Below, one piece after another: positions 1-9,768 of a stretch of DNA of 64,000 nucleotides. Positions within the stretch are counted from its first letter, which is position 1. Each line of letters opens with the position of its first letter. The notes under the pieces were generated by a model. It did not search any database, was not told the origin of the DNA, and saw only the letters and a program-made list of their open reading frames with translations. The translations under genes were made by a program, and so were the position numbers. Origin of the DNA: Promineifilum sp019695075 (GTDB lineage Bacteria > Chloroflexota > Anaerolineae > Promineifilales > Promineifilaceae); NCBI GenBank assembly GCA_026129185.1, contig JAHCIO010000008.1:1-64000 (forward strand), given 5' to 3'.

Positions 1-267
1 CACCTGGAGGAGGCCGGCGCGCTGGCCGAGGCCGCCGGCCAGCGCTATCTGCGGCTGCTCTGCCGGCTGGCGTTGGCCGAGGCGCTGCTGGCCCACGGCC
101 GCGCCGAAGCGGCCGAGGCCACCCTGCGCGGCGTCATCGCTGCCGCCGAGGATGGCCAGCGGCTGGGCACGTGGCGGCATCTGCCGGAAGCCTACGACCT
201 GCTGACCCGCGTCTTGCAGCGCCAGGGGCGCGGCGATGAGGCCGTCTGGCGGGCCACACGTCGCTGA
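1..267 (+). CDS. C-terminal fragment of a TPR/helical-repeat protein (5' end outside window)
   Basis: The reading frame is open from the first base and ends with TGA at 265-267, giving 88 residues. The residues are Ala/Leu/Arg-rich and form paired helices with a TPR-like pattern (for example ALAEALLAHGRAEAAEATL and AYDLLTRVLQRQGRGDEA). This resembles the C-terminal TPR arrays of BTAD/AAA or LuxR-type regulators and adenylate-cyclase-like ATPases, such as the large regulator at 18987-21866. No catalytic motif is visible. The upstream part is missing, so the full protein cannot be named. Confidence 0.6.
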   Translation, partial: HLEEAGALAEAAGQRYLRLLCRLALAEALLAHGRAEAAEATLRGVIAAAEDGQRLGTWRHLPEAYDLLTRVLQRQGRGDEAVWRATRR

Positions 268-417
268 GCCAACACCCGCCGGCTCAAACACAGCGTCAAG
301 CGCAGCCATTCGGCATCGGCGGCCATCGGCCAAATCCGTGCCGTCTGCGTCCCATTCTTCCCCTGCCCGTACCTTTGCCGCCGGTCAATCGTGCCTTTCC
401 CGTCTCTTTGGCTGTGG

Positions 418-423
418 TATACT
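418..423 (+). promoter_or_regulatory. Candidate -10 element upstream of cdaA
   Basis: TATACT lies about 120 bases before cdaA, in the 277-base gap 268-544 that holds no convincing gene. No good -35 hexamer sits 16-18 bases upstream, so the call rests on the -10 alone. If real it would drive cdaA-cdaR-der. Confidence 0.3.
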
Positions 424-544
424 TGCTCACCGGGTTCGCGAACGGCCGGTCGACGCCAGCGCCACACGGCCGGCACTTGCGGCCATTGCCCTAGCGAGCA
501 TCCTGCTATCACAATAGCGACGGTTTCCGGGGCCGGAAACCGCT

Positions 545-1378
545 TTGAGCGCACTCTTGGAACTGTTCAACTCATTACTGGAACGCCTCAGCCTCATCCG
601 CGTCGTTGATGTCATCGACATCCTCCTCGTCACCCTGATCATCTTCGGCGTGCTGATGCTCATCCGCGGCACGCGCGCCGTGCAGGTGCTGCGCGGCATG
701 CTGGTGCTGGCGGCCATCATCTTTGTCCTGGCCCAGATTTTCGAGTTGCGCGGCTTCACCTGGCTGCTCGACAACATGCTGCCCGTGCTGCTGCTGGCCA
801 TCCCGGTCATCTTCCAACCGGAACTGCGGCGGGCGCTGGAACAATTGGGCCTGGCCGGCCGCTATCTGCGCTTCTTCCGCCGCGACGAGATCAACCCCGT
901 CGTCGTCGCCTTCAAGGACGCCGCCCTGCGCCTCTCGCAACGGCGGCACGGGGCGCTGGTCGTCTTCGAGCAGGACACCGGCCTGCAGGAGTACATCGAC
1001 ACCGGCGTCAAGCTGGAGGCCGAGCCGTCGCCGGAGCTATTCCTGACCATCTTCAACAAGCACACCGAACTCCACGACGGGGCGATCATCATCCGCGGCG
1101 AGAAGTTGGCCGCGGCCGCCTGCGTCCTGCCCCTGTCCACCAGCAGCCTGTCCGACCGGCAGATGGGGCTGCGCCACCGCGCCGCGCTGGGCATCAGCGA
1201 GGTCAGCGACGCCGTGGCTGTCGTTGTTTCCGAGGAGACGGGCCAGGTGTCCATCGCCCACAACGGCCGCATCCTGCGCCGCCAGGAGATCGCCCGCCTC
1301 GACACCATCCTCCACGCCATGCTGACCGGCCCGCGGCAGCCCGTTTTCGAGAGGGAGGCCCGTGAACCGCGCGCGTGA
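545..1378 (+). CDS. cdaA: Diadenylate cyclase CdaA (c-di-AMP synthase)
   Basis: CdaA condenses two ATP into the second messenger c-di-AMP at the membrane. The 277-residue product has three N-terminal hydrophobic segments (about residues 24-41, 50-66 and 72-91), followed by a DisA_N domain. The two diagnostic motifs are present: DGA at 178-180 and RHR at 210-212 (in GLRHRAALG). Length is typical of the CdaA/YbbP family. The start is TTG; no ATG fits the frame upstream without losing the usual N-terminus. The 3' end overlaps cdaR by 17 bases, indicating translational coupling with its membrane regulator, as in Firmicutes. The third gene is der rather than glmM. Confidence 0.93.
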   Translation: MSALLELFNSLLERLSLIRVVDVIDILLVTLIIFGVLMLIRGTRAVQVLRGMLVLAAIIFVLAQIFELRGFTWLLDNMLPVLLLAIPVIFQPELRRALEQLGLAGRYLRFFRRDEINPVVVAFKDAALRLSQRRHGALVVFEQDTGLQEYIDTGVKLEAEPSPELFLTIFNKHTELHDGAIIIRGEKLAAAACVLPLSTSSLSDRQMGLRHRAALGISEVSDAVAVVVSEETGQVSIAHNGRILRRQEIARLDTILHAMLTGPRQPVFEREAREPRA

Positions 1379-2768
1379 CATCCTGACCAACGCCGCCTCC
1401 TTCCTGCTGGCGCTCGTCCTGGCCATTGCCATCTGGACCAACGCCTCCGAGGCCCAGGACCCGGTGTTGACGCGCTTCCTGGAGGTGCCGCTGAAGATCG
1501 TCGGCCTGCCGGCCGATACCGTCCTGGCCGAGGTCGATGCGCGCGAGGTCGTGCAGATTCGCCTGGAAGGGCCGGACTCCATCCTGGAGGCGGCCTCACC
1601 GGAGGACTTCACGGCCACGGCCGACGTCAGCCGGGTTCCACCCGGTGAACCGACCTCGGTCGATATCACCGTTACCGGTGGCCGGCCAGGGGCGACGATC
1701 TCCTTCATCACGCCGGAGTCGATCGACGTCTTGCTGGAGCAACAGGTGACGCGCGAAGTGCCTGTGGAGTTGGACCTGCGTGGCACGGTCGCCCGCGGCC
1801 ACAATCAGGGCGAGCCGCTGCTGGACCCGCCCACCATCCGCGTCTCCGGCGCGGCCAGCCGCGTCAACGAACTCGACTTCGCCCTCGTGACAGTCTTCTT
1901 AAACAGCACCGCCGAAACGCTGGTCGAGACCTCCGAGCCGATCTTCTACGACCGCTCCGGCCGCGTCGCCAGCGTCACCGGGCTGGACCTCAGCAGCCAG
2001 GAAGTGACGGTGACGATCCCGGTCGAGGAAGCGGCCGGCTTTGCCGACAAGCTGGTGACGGCGGTGTGGGCGGGCGAGCCAGCCCCCGGCTATCGCCTGC
2101 TCAGCGTCACCGTCGATCCGCCCAGCATTCTGGTGGAGGGCCGCCCGGCGCTGGTCAACCGGCTGACGAGCGTGCGCACGGAGGCCATCGACATCACCGG
2201 GCTGACACAGTCCTTTGAGCAAGCAGTTACCCTTGACCTGCCGGAAGGCGTCACCGTCGATCCGGAGCAGACCGTCACCGTCCGCATCGAGATCGAACCC
2301 ATCCTGACCACCAGCACCTTCATCCGCGTGCCGGAGACGCGCGGGCTGCCGTCGACGTTGGAGGCTACGGCGACGCCGTCACAGGTGCGGGTCGTGCTCT
2401 TCGGCCCCCTGCCCGTGCTCGACGCGCTAGCGGAGAACGACGTGCGCGTTACTCTTGACCTGTTTGGCCTGGAGCCGGGAACTTACTCTATCGAACCGGA
2501 CGTTAGCGTGCCCGACCGGGGCATCGAGATTCGCTCCGTCCAACCCACGGCCGTCAGCGTGACCATCGCCGAGCCGGAAGCCGAGGCCGAGGCCACGCCA
2601 ACGGTCGCCGCCACGGAGGGCGAGCCGGCATCCACGCGCGTCGCGGCAGCGACAAACGCGCCGGCCCCGCGGGCGGCCACGCTGCCGGCCGTCTGCTTTC
2701 TGCCGCCCAACGAGGCCGTGGATGAGGCCCTGACAACGATCTGTGCCGGGAGGCAATCACCGCAATGA
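1362..2768 (+). CDS. cdaR: CdaR-like YbbR-domain regulator of diadenylate cyclase
   Basis: This 468-residue membrane-anchored protein has one N-terminal transmembrane helix (about residues 10-28). A large extracytoplasmic part follows, made of repeated beta-rich YbbR domains with the recurring pattern 'VPVELDLRGTV...G.......P..I.VSG....V' (about 40-115, 125-215, 220-305 and 310-395). The tail is Ala/Glu/Thr-rich. CdaR proteins bind and modulate CdaA in the membrane; the 17-base overlap with cdaA supports that pairing. The start is GTG. The tail has two cysteines (in AVCFLP and TICAG), which could form a disulfide; that is inference. Confidence 0.88.
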   Translation: MNRARDILTNAASFLLALVLAIAIWTNASEAQDPVLTRFLEVPLKIVGLPADTVLAEVDAREVVQIRLEGPDSILEAASPEDFTATADVSRVPPGEPTSVDITVTGGRPGATISFITPESIDVLLEQQVTREVPVELDLRGTVARGHNQGEPLLDPPTIRVSGAASRVNELDFALVTVFLNSTAETLVETSEPIFYDRSGRVASVTGLDLSSQEVTVTIPVEEAAGFADKLVTAVWAGEPAPGYRLLSVTVDPPSILVEGRPALVNRLTSVRTEAIDITGLTQSFEQAVTLDLPEGVTVDPEQTVTVRIEIEPILTTSTFIRVPETRGLPSTLEATATPSQVRVVLFGPLPVLDALAENDVRVTLDLFGLEPGTYSIEPDVSVPDRGIEIRSVQPTAVSVTIAEPEAEAEATPTVAATEGEPASTRVAAATNAPAPRAATLPAVCFLPPNEAVDEALTTICAGRQSPQ

Positions 2769-4138
2769 GTCGCAAGTCCCTGGTGGCCCTGGTCGGCCGG
2801 CCCAACGTGGGCAAATCGACCCTGTTCAACCGCATCATCGGCCGTCGCCTGGCTGTCGTCTCCGACGTGGCCGGCACCACCCGCGACCGGCTCTACGCCG
2901 ACGCTGAGTGGGGCGGCGTAGTCTTCACGCTGGTCGATACCGGCGGCATCGAAGTCACCGAGGGCCGGGCCACCTCGCCCCTGTCCGAGGATTCGGAGCA
3001 GTTCCTGCCCCTCATCCGCCAGCAGGCGACCGTTGCCATGCAGGACGCCGACGCCATCGTCCACGTCGTCGATGGCCAATCGGGCATCACCGCCGCCGAC
3101 CGCGAGGTGGCCGACATCCTGCGCCAGACGAAGAAGCCCGTCTTCGTCGCCGCCAACAAGCTGGAGTCGTCGAAGCTGTGGGACACGGCCTACGAGTTCT
3201 ACGAGCTGGGGCTGGGCGAGGTCTTCGCCGTCTCCGCCCTGCACGGCTCCGGCACAGGCGACCTGCTCGACGCCATCGTCGGGGCCTTGCCGCCGTTCGA
3301 CCCGGAGGAGGAGGCCGAGGACACGTCGGTCAAGATCGCCATCCTGGGCCGGCCCAACGTCGGCAAATCGACGCTGCTCAACAAGCTGGTGGGCGAGGAG
3401 CGGGTCATCGTCAGCCCCATCGCCGGGACGACGCGCGACGCCATCGACGAACGGCTGCGCTGGCACGGCCAGGAGTTCACCCTCATCGACACGGCCGGCA
3501 TCCGTCGCCGCGGCAAGATCGACCAGGGCGTGGAGAAATACAGCGTCCTGCGCGCCCTGAAAACGCTGCGGCGGGCCGATGTGGCTCTGCTGCTCATCGA
3601 TGGTGAAGAGGGCGTCACCGCGCAGGACGCCCACATTGGCGGGATGCTGACCGATGAGAACGTCGGCGTCATCATCCTGGTCAACAAGTGGGACATCGTT
3701 GAGAAGGACGCCTACACCATGCCCGCCTACGAGAAGACAGTGCGCGGCGAGATGGCCTTCCTGTCCTACGCGCCGCTGCTGTTCGTCTCGGCCGAGACGG
3801 GCCAGCGGCTGAACAAGATATTCCCGACGGTGCTGGAAGTGCAGGCGGCGCGCCACCAGCGCGTGGGCACGGGCGAGCTGAACGACCTGCTGCGCGACAT
3901 CCTCGCCAACCACCCACCGCCGACCAAGGCGGGCACGCAACTCAAGTTCTACTACGCGACCCAGGTGGCCGTGGCCCCGCCGACTTTCGTCTTCTTCGTC
4001 AACCGGCCGGAGATGATCCACTTCGGCTATGAGCGCTACATCGAGAACCGCATCCGCGAGCAGTTCACCTTCAGCGGCACACCCATCCGGCTGCTGTTCC
4101 GCGGACGCAAAGACGAGCGCCCCGGCCGCGACGACTAG
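2765..4138 (+). CDS. der: Ribosome-assembly GTPase Der (EngA)
   Basis: Der is a double GTPase needed for 50S subunit maturation. The 457-residue product has two G domains. The first has a P-loop GRPNVGKST at 11-19 and DTGG at 58-61. The second has a P-loop at 195-203, DTAG at 242-245 and NKWD at 307-310. A KH-like C-terminal domain covers about 360-450. In the first domain the G4 motif reads NKLE (131-134) rather than NKxD; some bacterial Der proteins also have Glu here. The start overlaps the cdaR stop by four bases (ATGA). The stop overlaps the stop of the convergent glycosyltransferase gene. Confidence 0.97.
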   Translation: MSRKSLVALVGRPNVGKSTLFNRIIGRRLAVVSDVAGTTRDRLYADAEWGGVVFTLVDTGGIEVTEGRATSPLSEDSEQFLPLIRQQATVAMQDADAIVHVVDGQSGITAADREVADILRQTKKPVFVAANKLESSKLWDTAYEFYELGLGEVFAVSALHGSGTGDLLDAIVGALPPFDPEEEAEDTSVKIAILGRPNVGKSTLLNKLVGEERVIVSPIAGTTRDAIDERLRWHGQEFTLIDTAGIRRRGKIDQGVEKYSVLRALKTLRRADVALLLIDGEEGVTAQDAHIGGMLTDENVGVIILVNKWDIVEKDAYTMPAYEKTVRGEMAFLSYAPLLFVSAETGQRLNKIFPTVLEVQAARHQRVGTGELNDLLRDILANHPPPTKAGTQLKFYYATQVAVAPPTFVFFVNRPEMIHFGYERYIENRIREQFTFSGTPIRLLFRGRKDERPGRDD

Positions 4139-5325
4139 CGCCCGCCCGCCCGCGCGGCGACAAGCCCCCGCAGCGCGTCGGCCATCTGCCGGCCGATAGC
4201 GCCAATGCTGTTGCCGGCCAGATAGCGGGCGTGGCCGGCGGCGGCGATGCGCTCGCGCAGCGCCGGGTCGGCCCGCAGCGCGCTCAGCCCGGCCGCCAAC
4301 GCCTCCGGGCTGTTGCGGGCCACCAGGTAGACCTCCTGCCGGTCGGCCAGCGCGGCGCGGATGGTCGGCGAGTCGCCGCTGATGACCGGCCGGCCCATCG
4401 CCAGCCCTTCCCAGACCTTGTTCTGCACGGTGAAGTTCGCCTGGCGCGTCGTGCCGAAGACGCCCAGGCAGACATGCGCCGTCGCCAGCCCGTCGAGCAG
4501 CTCGTCCTGATCGACAAAGCCGTGGAAGGTGACGTTGCTCAAGCCCAGCTCGGCCGCCCGGCTGACGATGCGCGCCTTCTCCGGCCCGCTGCCGTAGAAC
4601 TCGAAGCAAATGTCGGTTTCTTCGCGCAGCAGCGCCGCCGCGCCGAGGATGGCGTCCATGCCATGCGACGGCAGGTAGCCGCCGTGGTACGTAACGCGGA
4701 AGCGGTCATCGGGCGGGCGCGCCGGCCGGGGGTGGAAGACGGTCTCGTCCGCGCCGTGGGGCACGTAGCGGAAGCGCTCGCGCGGCAGGCTGTACTTGTC
4801 GGCGATGTAGCCGCCGTACTCCGGGTTCTCGGCGATGAGCAGATCGGGCCGGCGCAGCCCGCCGCGCTCCAGCCGGAAGAGCAGCGCCCCGGTGGCCGGG
4901 TGGGCGGCGATGAGACCGCGCTCCTCGGCTACCAGGTGTAACGACATGAGGATGTCGAGGGCCACCGGCGCGCCGCGGCCGTGGGCCAGGCGGCCGAGGT
5001 AAGCGTCGAACTGGCCGGGGTAGCCGATGAGCATCACGTCGTAGGCCGGCGCGGCGGCGTGGGCGCGGATGAGGTCGCGATAGGCCGCGGCGACCCGCCC
5101 CCAGAAGCGCGGGTTGCGCCAGCCGCCGCTGGCCTGGGCAACGCGATCCTCGATGCCGTGCCACAGCGTCGCGTGGCAGACGTGTACGACCACGTCCGGC
5201 TGAGCCTGCAAGCCCTTGAGGACGATCTGGTTGCGGGTATAGCCGGCGCGGTAAGTGCCGAAGTAGCAGACGCGCAATGGCCGCGCGGCGCTATCGGCCA
5301 GGGGGATGGGATTCATCGTCGTCAT
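4135..5325 (-). CDS. GT4-family glycosyltransferase
   Basis: The product has 396 residues if translation starts at the ATG at 5323-5325; a second in-frame ATG (5314-5316) would remove three residues. It has the two-Rossmann GT-B fold. The N-terminus begins a strand (LRVCYFGTY), and a C-terminal nucleotide-sugar site contains the FYGSGPEKARI strand-loop and the acidic segment EGLAMGRPVISGDSPTIRAAL of GT4 enzymes. No membrane helix is visible. Acceptor and sugar cannot be told from sequence; related enzymes build cell-surface polysaccharides or glycolipids. It is divergent from the SDR gene at 5362, with only 36 bases between them. Confidence 0.85.
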   Translation of the reverse strand: MTTMNPIPLADSAARPLRVCYFGTYRAGYTRNQIVLKGLQAQPDVVVHVCHATLWHGIEDRVAQASGGWRNPRFWGRVAAAYRDLIRAHAAAPAYDVMLIGYPGQFDAYLGRLAHGRGAPVALDILMSLHLVAEERGLIAAHPATGALLFRLERGGLRRPDLLIAENPEYGGYIADKYSLPRERFRYVPHGADETVFHPRPARPPDDRFRVTYHGGYLPSHGMDAILGAAALLREETDICFEFYGSGPEKARIVSRAAELGLSNVTFHGFVDQDELLDGLATAHVCLGVFGTTRQANFTVQNKVWEGLAMGRPVISGDSPTIRAALADRQEVYLVARNSPEALAAGLSALRADPALRERIAAAGHARYLAGNSIGAIGRQMADALRGLVAARAGGR

Positions 5326-5361
5326 TATAGCAGCGGCCCGACGGCCCGGTACAATAGCGGC

Positions 5362-6225
5362 ATGATCCTCGTCACCGGCGCAACCGGCTTCATCGGCCGC
5401 TCGCTCACCCGCGCCCTCGACCATGCCGGCCACGCCTGGCAGCCCTACACCGCCCGCCTGAGCGACGCGGCGGCGCTGGCCGAGGCGCTGGACGGGGCGA
5501 CGACGATCATCCACCTGGCCGGGGCCGAGGCGCGCGGCAATCGCCGCCTGCTGCAACAGGTGGACGTGGAGGGCACGCAACGGCTGGTGGCGGCGGCCCG
5601 GCAGGCGGGCGCGCGCCGGCTCATCGTGCCCAGCCGCCTGCACGCCAACGTCCACGCCATCCACCCCCTGCCGCGAGCTAAGGGCGAGGTCGAGCGGCTG
5701 GTGGCCCGCAGCGGCATCCCCTACACCATCCTGCGCACGACGACGCTGTTCGGCCGCGACGACCGCTTCTCCGAGCCGATCCTCAGCCTGGCCCTCTGGA
5801 GTTGGCCGTTCGCCTGGGTTCCCAACAGCGGCACGATGCCCACGCAACCGCTGTGGGTGGAGGACTTCAGCTACTGCCTCGTTCAGACCCTTGACCGCCC
5901 CGACCTCGTCAATCAGACGCTCACCATCGGCGGCGCGGAGCGGCTGAGCTACCGCGATCTGGTGCGAACGATGCTCAACGTGACCGGCCGGCAGCGCATT
6001 CTGCTGCCCGTGCCCCTGAAGGCGGCGCGGCGGACGGCGCGCTTCCTGCTGACCTGGTGGCACTGGCCGCCCGTCAGTCGCTTCTTCCTGGATCGTTTCT
6101 CCGCGCCGGAGGTGGTCGAGTTGGACGCGGCCCAGCGCGCCTTCGGCCTGCAACCGGCCCGTTTCGGCGAGACGATCACCTACCTCAACCGCGGCGGGAT
6201 GCGCTGGCGGCTGTTCAGGAAGTGA
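5362..6225 (+). CDS. Atypical short-chain dehydrogenase / NAD(P)-binding epimerase-like protein
   Basis: This 287-residue protein has an N-terminal Rossmann motif TGATGFIGRSL (glycines 6, 9 and 12) followed by HLAGAEA, as in extended and atypical SDRs. At the catalytic region it reads HPLPRAKGEVERL: the Lys of YxxxK is kept but the Tyr is not. This is the pattern of NDUFA9-like or NmrA-like atypical SDRs, which bind NAD(P) without standard dehydrogenase activity. The C-terminal half resembles the quinone-associated subgroup, but the substrate is unknown. The start was chosen at the ATG of MILVTGATG because upstream frame extension runs into the neighbouring gene. TACAAT lies just upstream (5350-5355), so the mRNA may be leaderless or nearly so. 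Confidence 0.82.
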   Translation: MILVTGATGFIGRSLTRALDHAGHAWQPYTARLSDAAALAEALDGATTIIHLAGAEARGNRRLLQQVDVEGTQRLVAAARQAGARRLIVPSRLHANVHAIHPLPRAKGEVERLVARSGIPYTILRTTTLFGRDDRFSEPILSLALWSWPFAWVPNSGTMPTQPLWVEDFSYCLVQTLDRPDLVNQTLTIGGAERLSYRDLVRTMLNVTGRQRILLPVPLKAARRTARFLLTWWHWPPVSRFFLDRFSAPEVVELDAAQRAFGLQPARFGETITYLNRGGMRWRLFRK

Positions 6226-6304
6226 TCTCCTTATCGTCAGTTGGGCTGTCAGCCTGCTCGTTCCCGACAAGATGGAGCGGCGGCAGCGCGCGGCCCGCTA
6301 AGCC

Positions 6305-6898
6305 CTAGCGACAATGGAGGGCGAAGACGGCCGTCTTCGCCCTCAGGTTGGGCCAGGCGCTGATGACCCGCGCATCGGCCAGATAGATGGCGTTGCCGAT
6401 CGCCATCCCCTGCCGGCGGCAGAAGTCGGCGAAGTCGGCCGCGGTGAGCGCCTGCCAGCGCGGCGCTTCGTGCCACGGCTGCGGCAGATCGGGCGCGGCG
6501 GGGATGCGCCCGCGGGCCAGCAGTTCCAGCCGGCAGCGCCAGTAGCCCCAGTTGGGAAAGCTGACGATGGCCCGCCGGCCGACGCGGAGCATCTCGCCCA
6601 GCACCATCACCGGGTCGTCGAGGTATTGCAGCGTCTGGGCCAGGATGACACAGTCGAAGCTGCCGTCGGGGTAGTCGGCCAGGCCCTCTTGCAGGTTGCC
6701 CTGGCGCACGCTGAGGCCGCGCCGCACGCAGGCCAGCACGCCCGCCTCGCTGAGTTCGATGCCGCGGCCGCGGGCGTGCTTCTCGCGCTTCAGATAGTCG
6801 AGCAACGCGCCGTCGCCGCAGCCCAGGTCAAGTACGCCGGCTCCCTGGGGAACAAGGCCGGCAATCGCGCGGAGGTCGGGGCGGAGGGGTGGGGACAT
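6305..6898 (-). CDS. metW: MetW-like methyltransferase-fold protein of methionine biosynthesis
   Basis: The 197-residue product is a class I SAM-methyltransferase fold. It has the motif I strand VLDLGCGDGALLDYL, then GIELSE, and the MetW signatures FDCVILAQTLQYLDDP and SFPNWGYWRCRLEL. MetW is known as a partner of the homoserine acyltransferase MetX in proteobacteria and other phyla. Its position directly after metX on the same strand agrees with this. It is the last gene of the SAM-riboswitch operon. The 90-base gap from metX is filled by a heptameric repeat. Confidence 0.9.
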   Translation of the reverse strand: MSPPLRPDLRAIAGLVPQGAGVLDLGCGDGALLDYLKREKHARGRGIELSEAGVLACVRRGLSVRQGNLQEGLADYPDGSFDCVILAQTLQYLDDPVMVLGEMLRVGRRAIVSFPNWGYWRCRLELLARGRIPAAPDLPQPWHEAPRWQALTAADFADFCRRQGMAIGNAIYLADARVISAWPNLRAKTAVFALHCR

Positions 6899-6988
6899 AG
6901 TGGGCAGTAGGGCAGTGGGCAGTGGTCTGTGGTCTGTCGTCGGCGGTCGGCGGTCGTCCGTCAGCGGTCGTCCGTCGGCGGTCGTCGT
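6899..6988. repeat. Degenerate period-7 tandem repeat between metX and metW
   Basis: The whole gap between metX and metW consists of imperfect 7-base units. They drift from AGTGGGC and AGTGGTC through TGTCGTC to GGCGGTC and GTCCGTC. It resembles the heptameric short tandemly repeated repetitive (STRR) sequences described in cyanobacteria. The same style of repeat occurs at several other intergenic sites in this window. Confidence 0.7.
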
Positions 6989-8125
6989 TCACGGCCGCGC
7001 GATGCCCTCCTCCTGCGCCAGCCGGTCGAGGAAGCTGCTGAGCAGGCGGGTCATGGTGTCCACCTCCAGCAGAAAGGCGTCGTGGCCCCAGGTGCTTTCG
7101 ATGTCGAGATAGGTCACGTCGGCCCCGACGGCATAGAGTGCCCGCACTAACTCCTTGCTGTGGTACGACGGGTAGAGCCAATCGCTGGTGAAGCTGACGA
7201 CGAGGAACTTGACCGCCGTCGCCCCGGCAAAGGCCGCCGCCAGCGACCCCGTCGGCTGACTCAGGTCGAAGTAGTCCATCGCCTTGGTGACGTAGAGATA
7301 GCTATTGGCGTCGAAGCGGCGGGTGAAGTTGTTGCCGTTGTACTTCAGGTAGCTCTCCACGGCGAACTCGGTCTGGAACTCGTAGCCGTACTGCTCGCGG
7401 GCCTGCAGGCGGCGGCCGAACTTCTGTTGCATCGACGCATCGCTCAGGTAAGTAATGTGGCCGACCATGCGAGCCACGGCCAGGCCGGCGTCGGGCTTGC
7501 GGCCGTTGCCGTAGTACTCGCCGTTGTTCCAGTTGGGGTCGGCGTAGATGGCCTGCCGGCCCACCTCGCTGAAGGCGATCAGCATCGGGCTGTGGCGCGC
7601 CGTCGTCGCCAGGGGGATGGCCGCGCGCAGGCGGTGGGGAAAGTGGGCAGCCCACTCCAACACCTGCATGCCGCCCATCGAGCCGCCGGCGGCGCACAGC
7701 AGCCGGTCGATCCCCAGGTGGTCGAGCAGATGCGTCTGCGCCCGTACCATGTCGCCGACGGTGACAACGGGGAAGCGCAGCCCATAGGGCGCGCCCGTGG
7801 CCGGATCGATGCTGGCCGGGCCACTGGAGCCGTAGCAACTGCCCAGCACGTTGCTGCAAATGACGAAAAAGCGGTCGGTGTCGAACGCCTTGCCGGGGCC
7901 AATGCAGTCGTCCCACCAGCCGGGGCGCGTGTCGTCGGGCGCATGCTGCCCGGCGGCGTGGGCGCTGCCGCTGAGGGCGTGGAGGATGAGGATGGCGTTG
8001 CTGCGGTCGGCATTGAGGCGGCCGTAGGTCTCGTAGGCCAACGTCACCGGTTGCAGCGTCGCCCCGCTCTCCAGCACGAACGGCTCCGCCTGGGCGAAAA
8101 CAAGCGATTGTGGCGTGACGAGCAT
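6989..8125 (-). CDS. metX: Homoserine O-acyltransferase MetX
   Basis: MetX activates homoserine as an O-acyl ester for sulfhydrylation. The 378-residue product is an alpha/beta-hydrolase of the MetX family with the nucleophile elbow AAGGSMGGMQ (Ser149) and the catalytic His in GHDAF (His348). Typical MetX blocks are also present: HALSGSAHAAG, WWD..IGPGKAFDTDRFF and NVLGSCYGSSGP. Whether acetyl- or succinyl-CoA is the donor is not settled by sequence alone, but coupling to MetY favours acetyl. It starts one base after the metY stop and shares the SAM-I riboswitch leader. Confidence 0.95.
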   Translation of the reverse strand: MLVTPQSLVFAQAEPFVLESGATLQPVTLAYETYGRLNADRSNAILILHALSGSAHAAGQHAPDDTRPGWWDDCIGPGKAFDTDRFFVICSNVLGSCYGSSGPASIDPATGAPYGLRFPVVTVGDMVRAQTHLLDHLGIDRLLCAAGGSMGGMQVLEWAAHFPHRLRAAIPLATTARHSPMLIAFSEVGRQAIYADPNWNNGEYYGNGRKPDAGLAVARMVGHITYLSDASMQQKFGRRLQAREQYGYEFQTEFAVESYLKYNGNNFTRRFDANSYLYVTKAMDYFDLSQPTGSLAAAFAGATAVKFLVVSFTSDWLYPSYHSKELVRALYAVGADVTYLDIESTWGHDAFLLEVDTMTRLLSSFLDRLAQEEGIARP

Positions 8126-8126
8126 A

Positions 8127-9407
<1,281 letters not shown>

Positions 9408-9462
9408 CTGTCTCCGCTCTCCTTCGATTGTGATGTTGGCAACTGCGCTGCCGGCCGGGATC

Positions 9463-9500
9463 AAAAAGACCCCCGGCATCCGTTGGGTGGCCAGAGGGTC
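9463..9500 (-). terminator. Intrinsic terminator of the SAM riboswitch expression platform
   Basis: On the minus strand a GC-rich hairpin (GACCC...GGGGTC, stem about 10 pairs with small mismatches) is followed directly by TTTTT. It sits between the SAM-I aptamer and the metY start, as expected for an OFF-type riboswitch that terminates when SAM is bound. Confidence 0.75.
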
Positions 9501-9557
9501 CGACTGAGCAGGTAGTGCTGGATGTGTGCGTGATGGGATGGGGGCCAATCCCTGTCG

Positions 9558-9676
<119 letters not shown>

Positions 9677-9701
9677 TGACAGTATGCAGTTGTTGGCGGG
9701 A

Positions 9702-9731
9702 ACTATAACCGAATGGGGCCGGGGCTGTCAA
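9702..9731 (-). promoter_or_regulatory. Sigma-70-type promoter of the metYXW operon
   Basis: On the minus strand TTGACA (9731-9726) is separated by 18 bases from TATAGT (9707-9702). The predicted start is about 20 bases before the SAM-I aptamer. The match to consensus is strong. Confidence 0.8.
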
Positions 9732-9768
9732 GTGGGCAATGTGCCCAAAGCACCCCCGTCGGCCGCTG

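Noticed and set aside
2483..4609. 708-residue open frame on the minus strand
   Set aside because: It is antisense to der and the end of cdaR; no domain is recognisable and composition is shadow-like.
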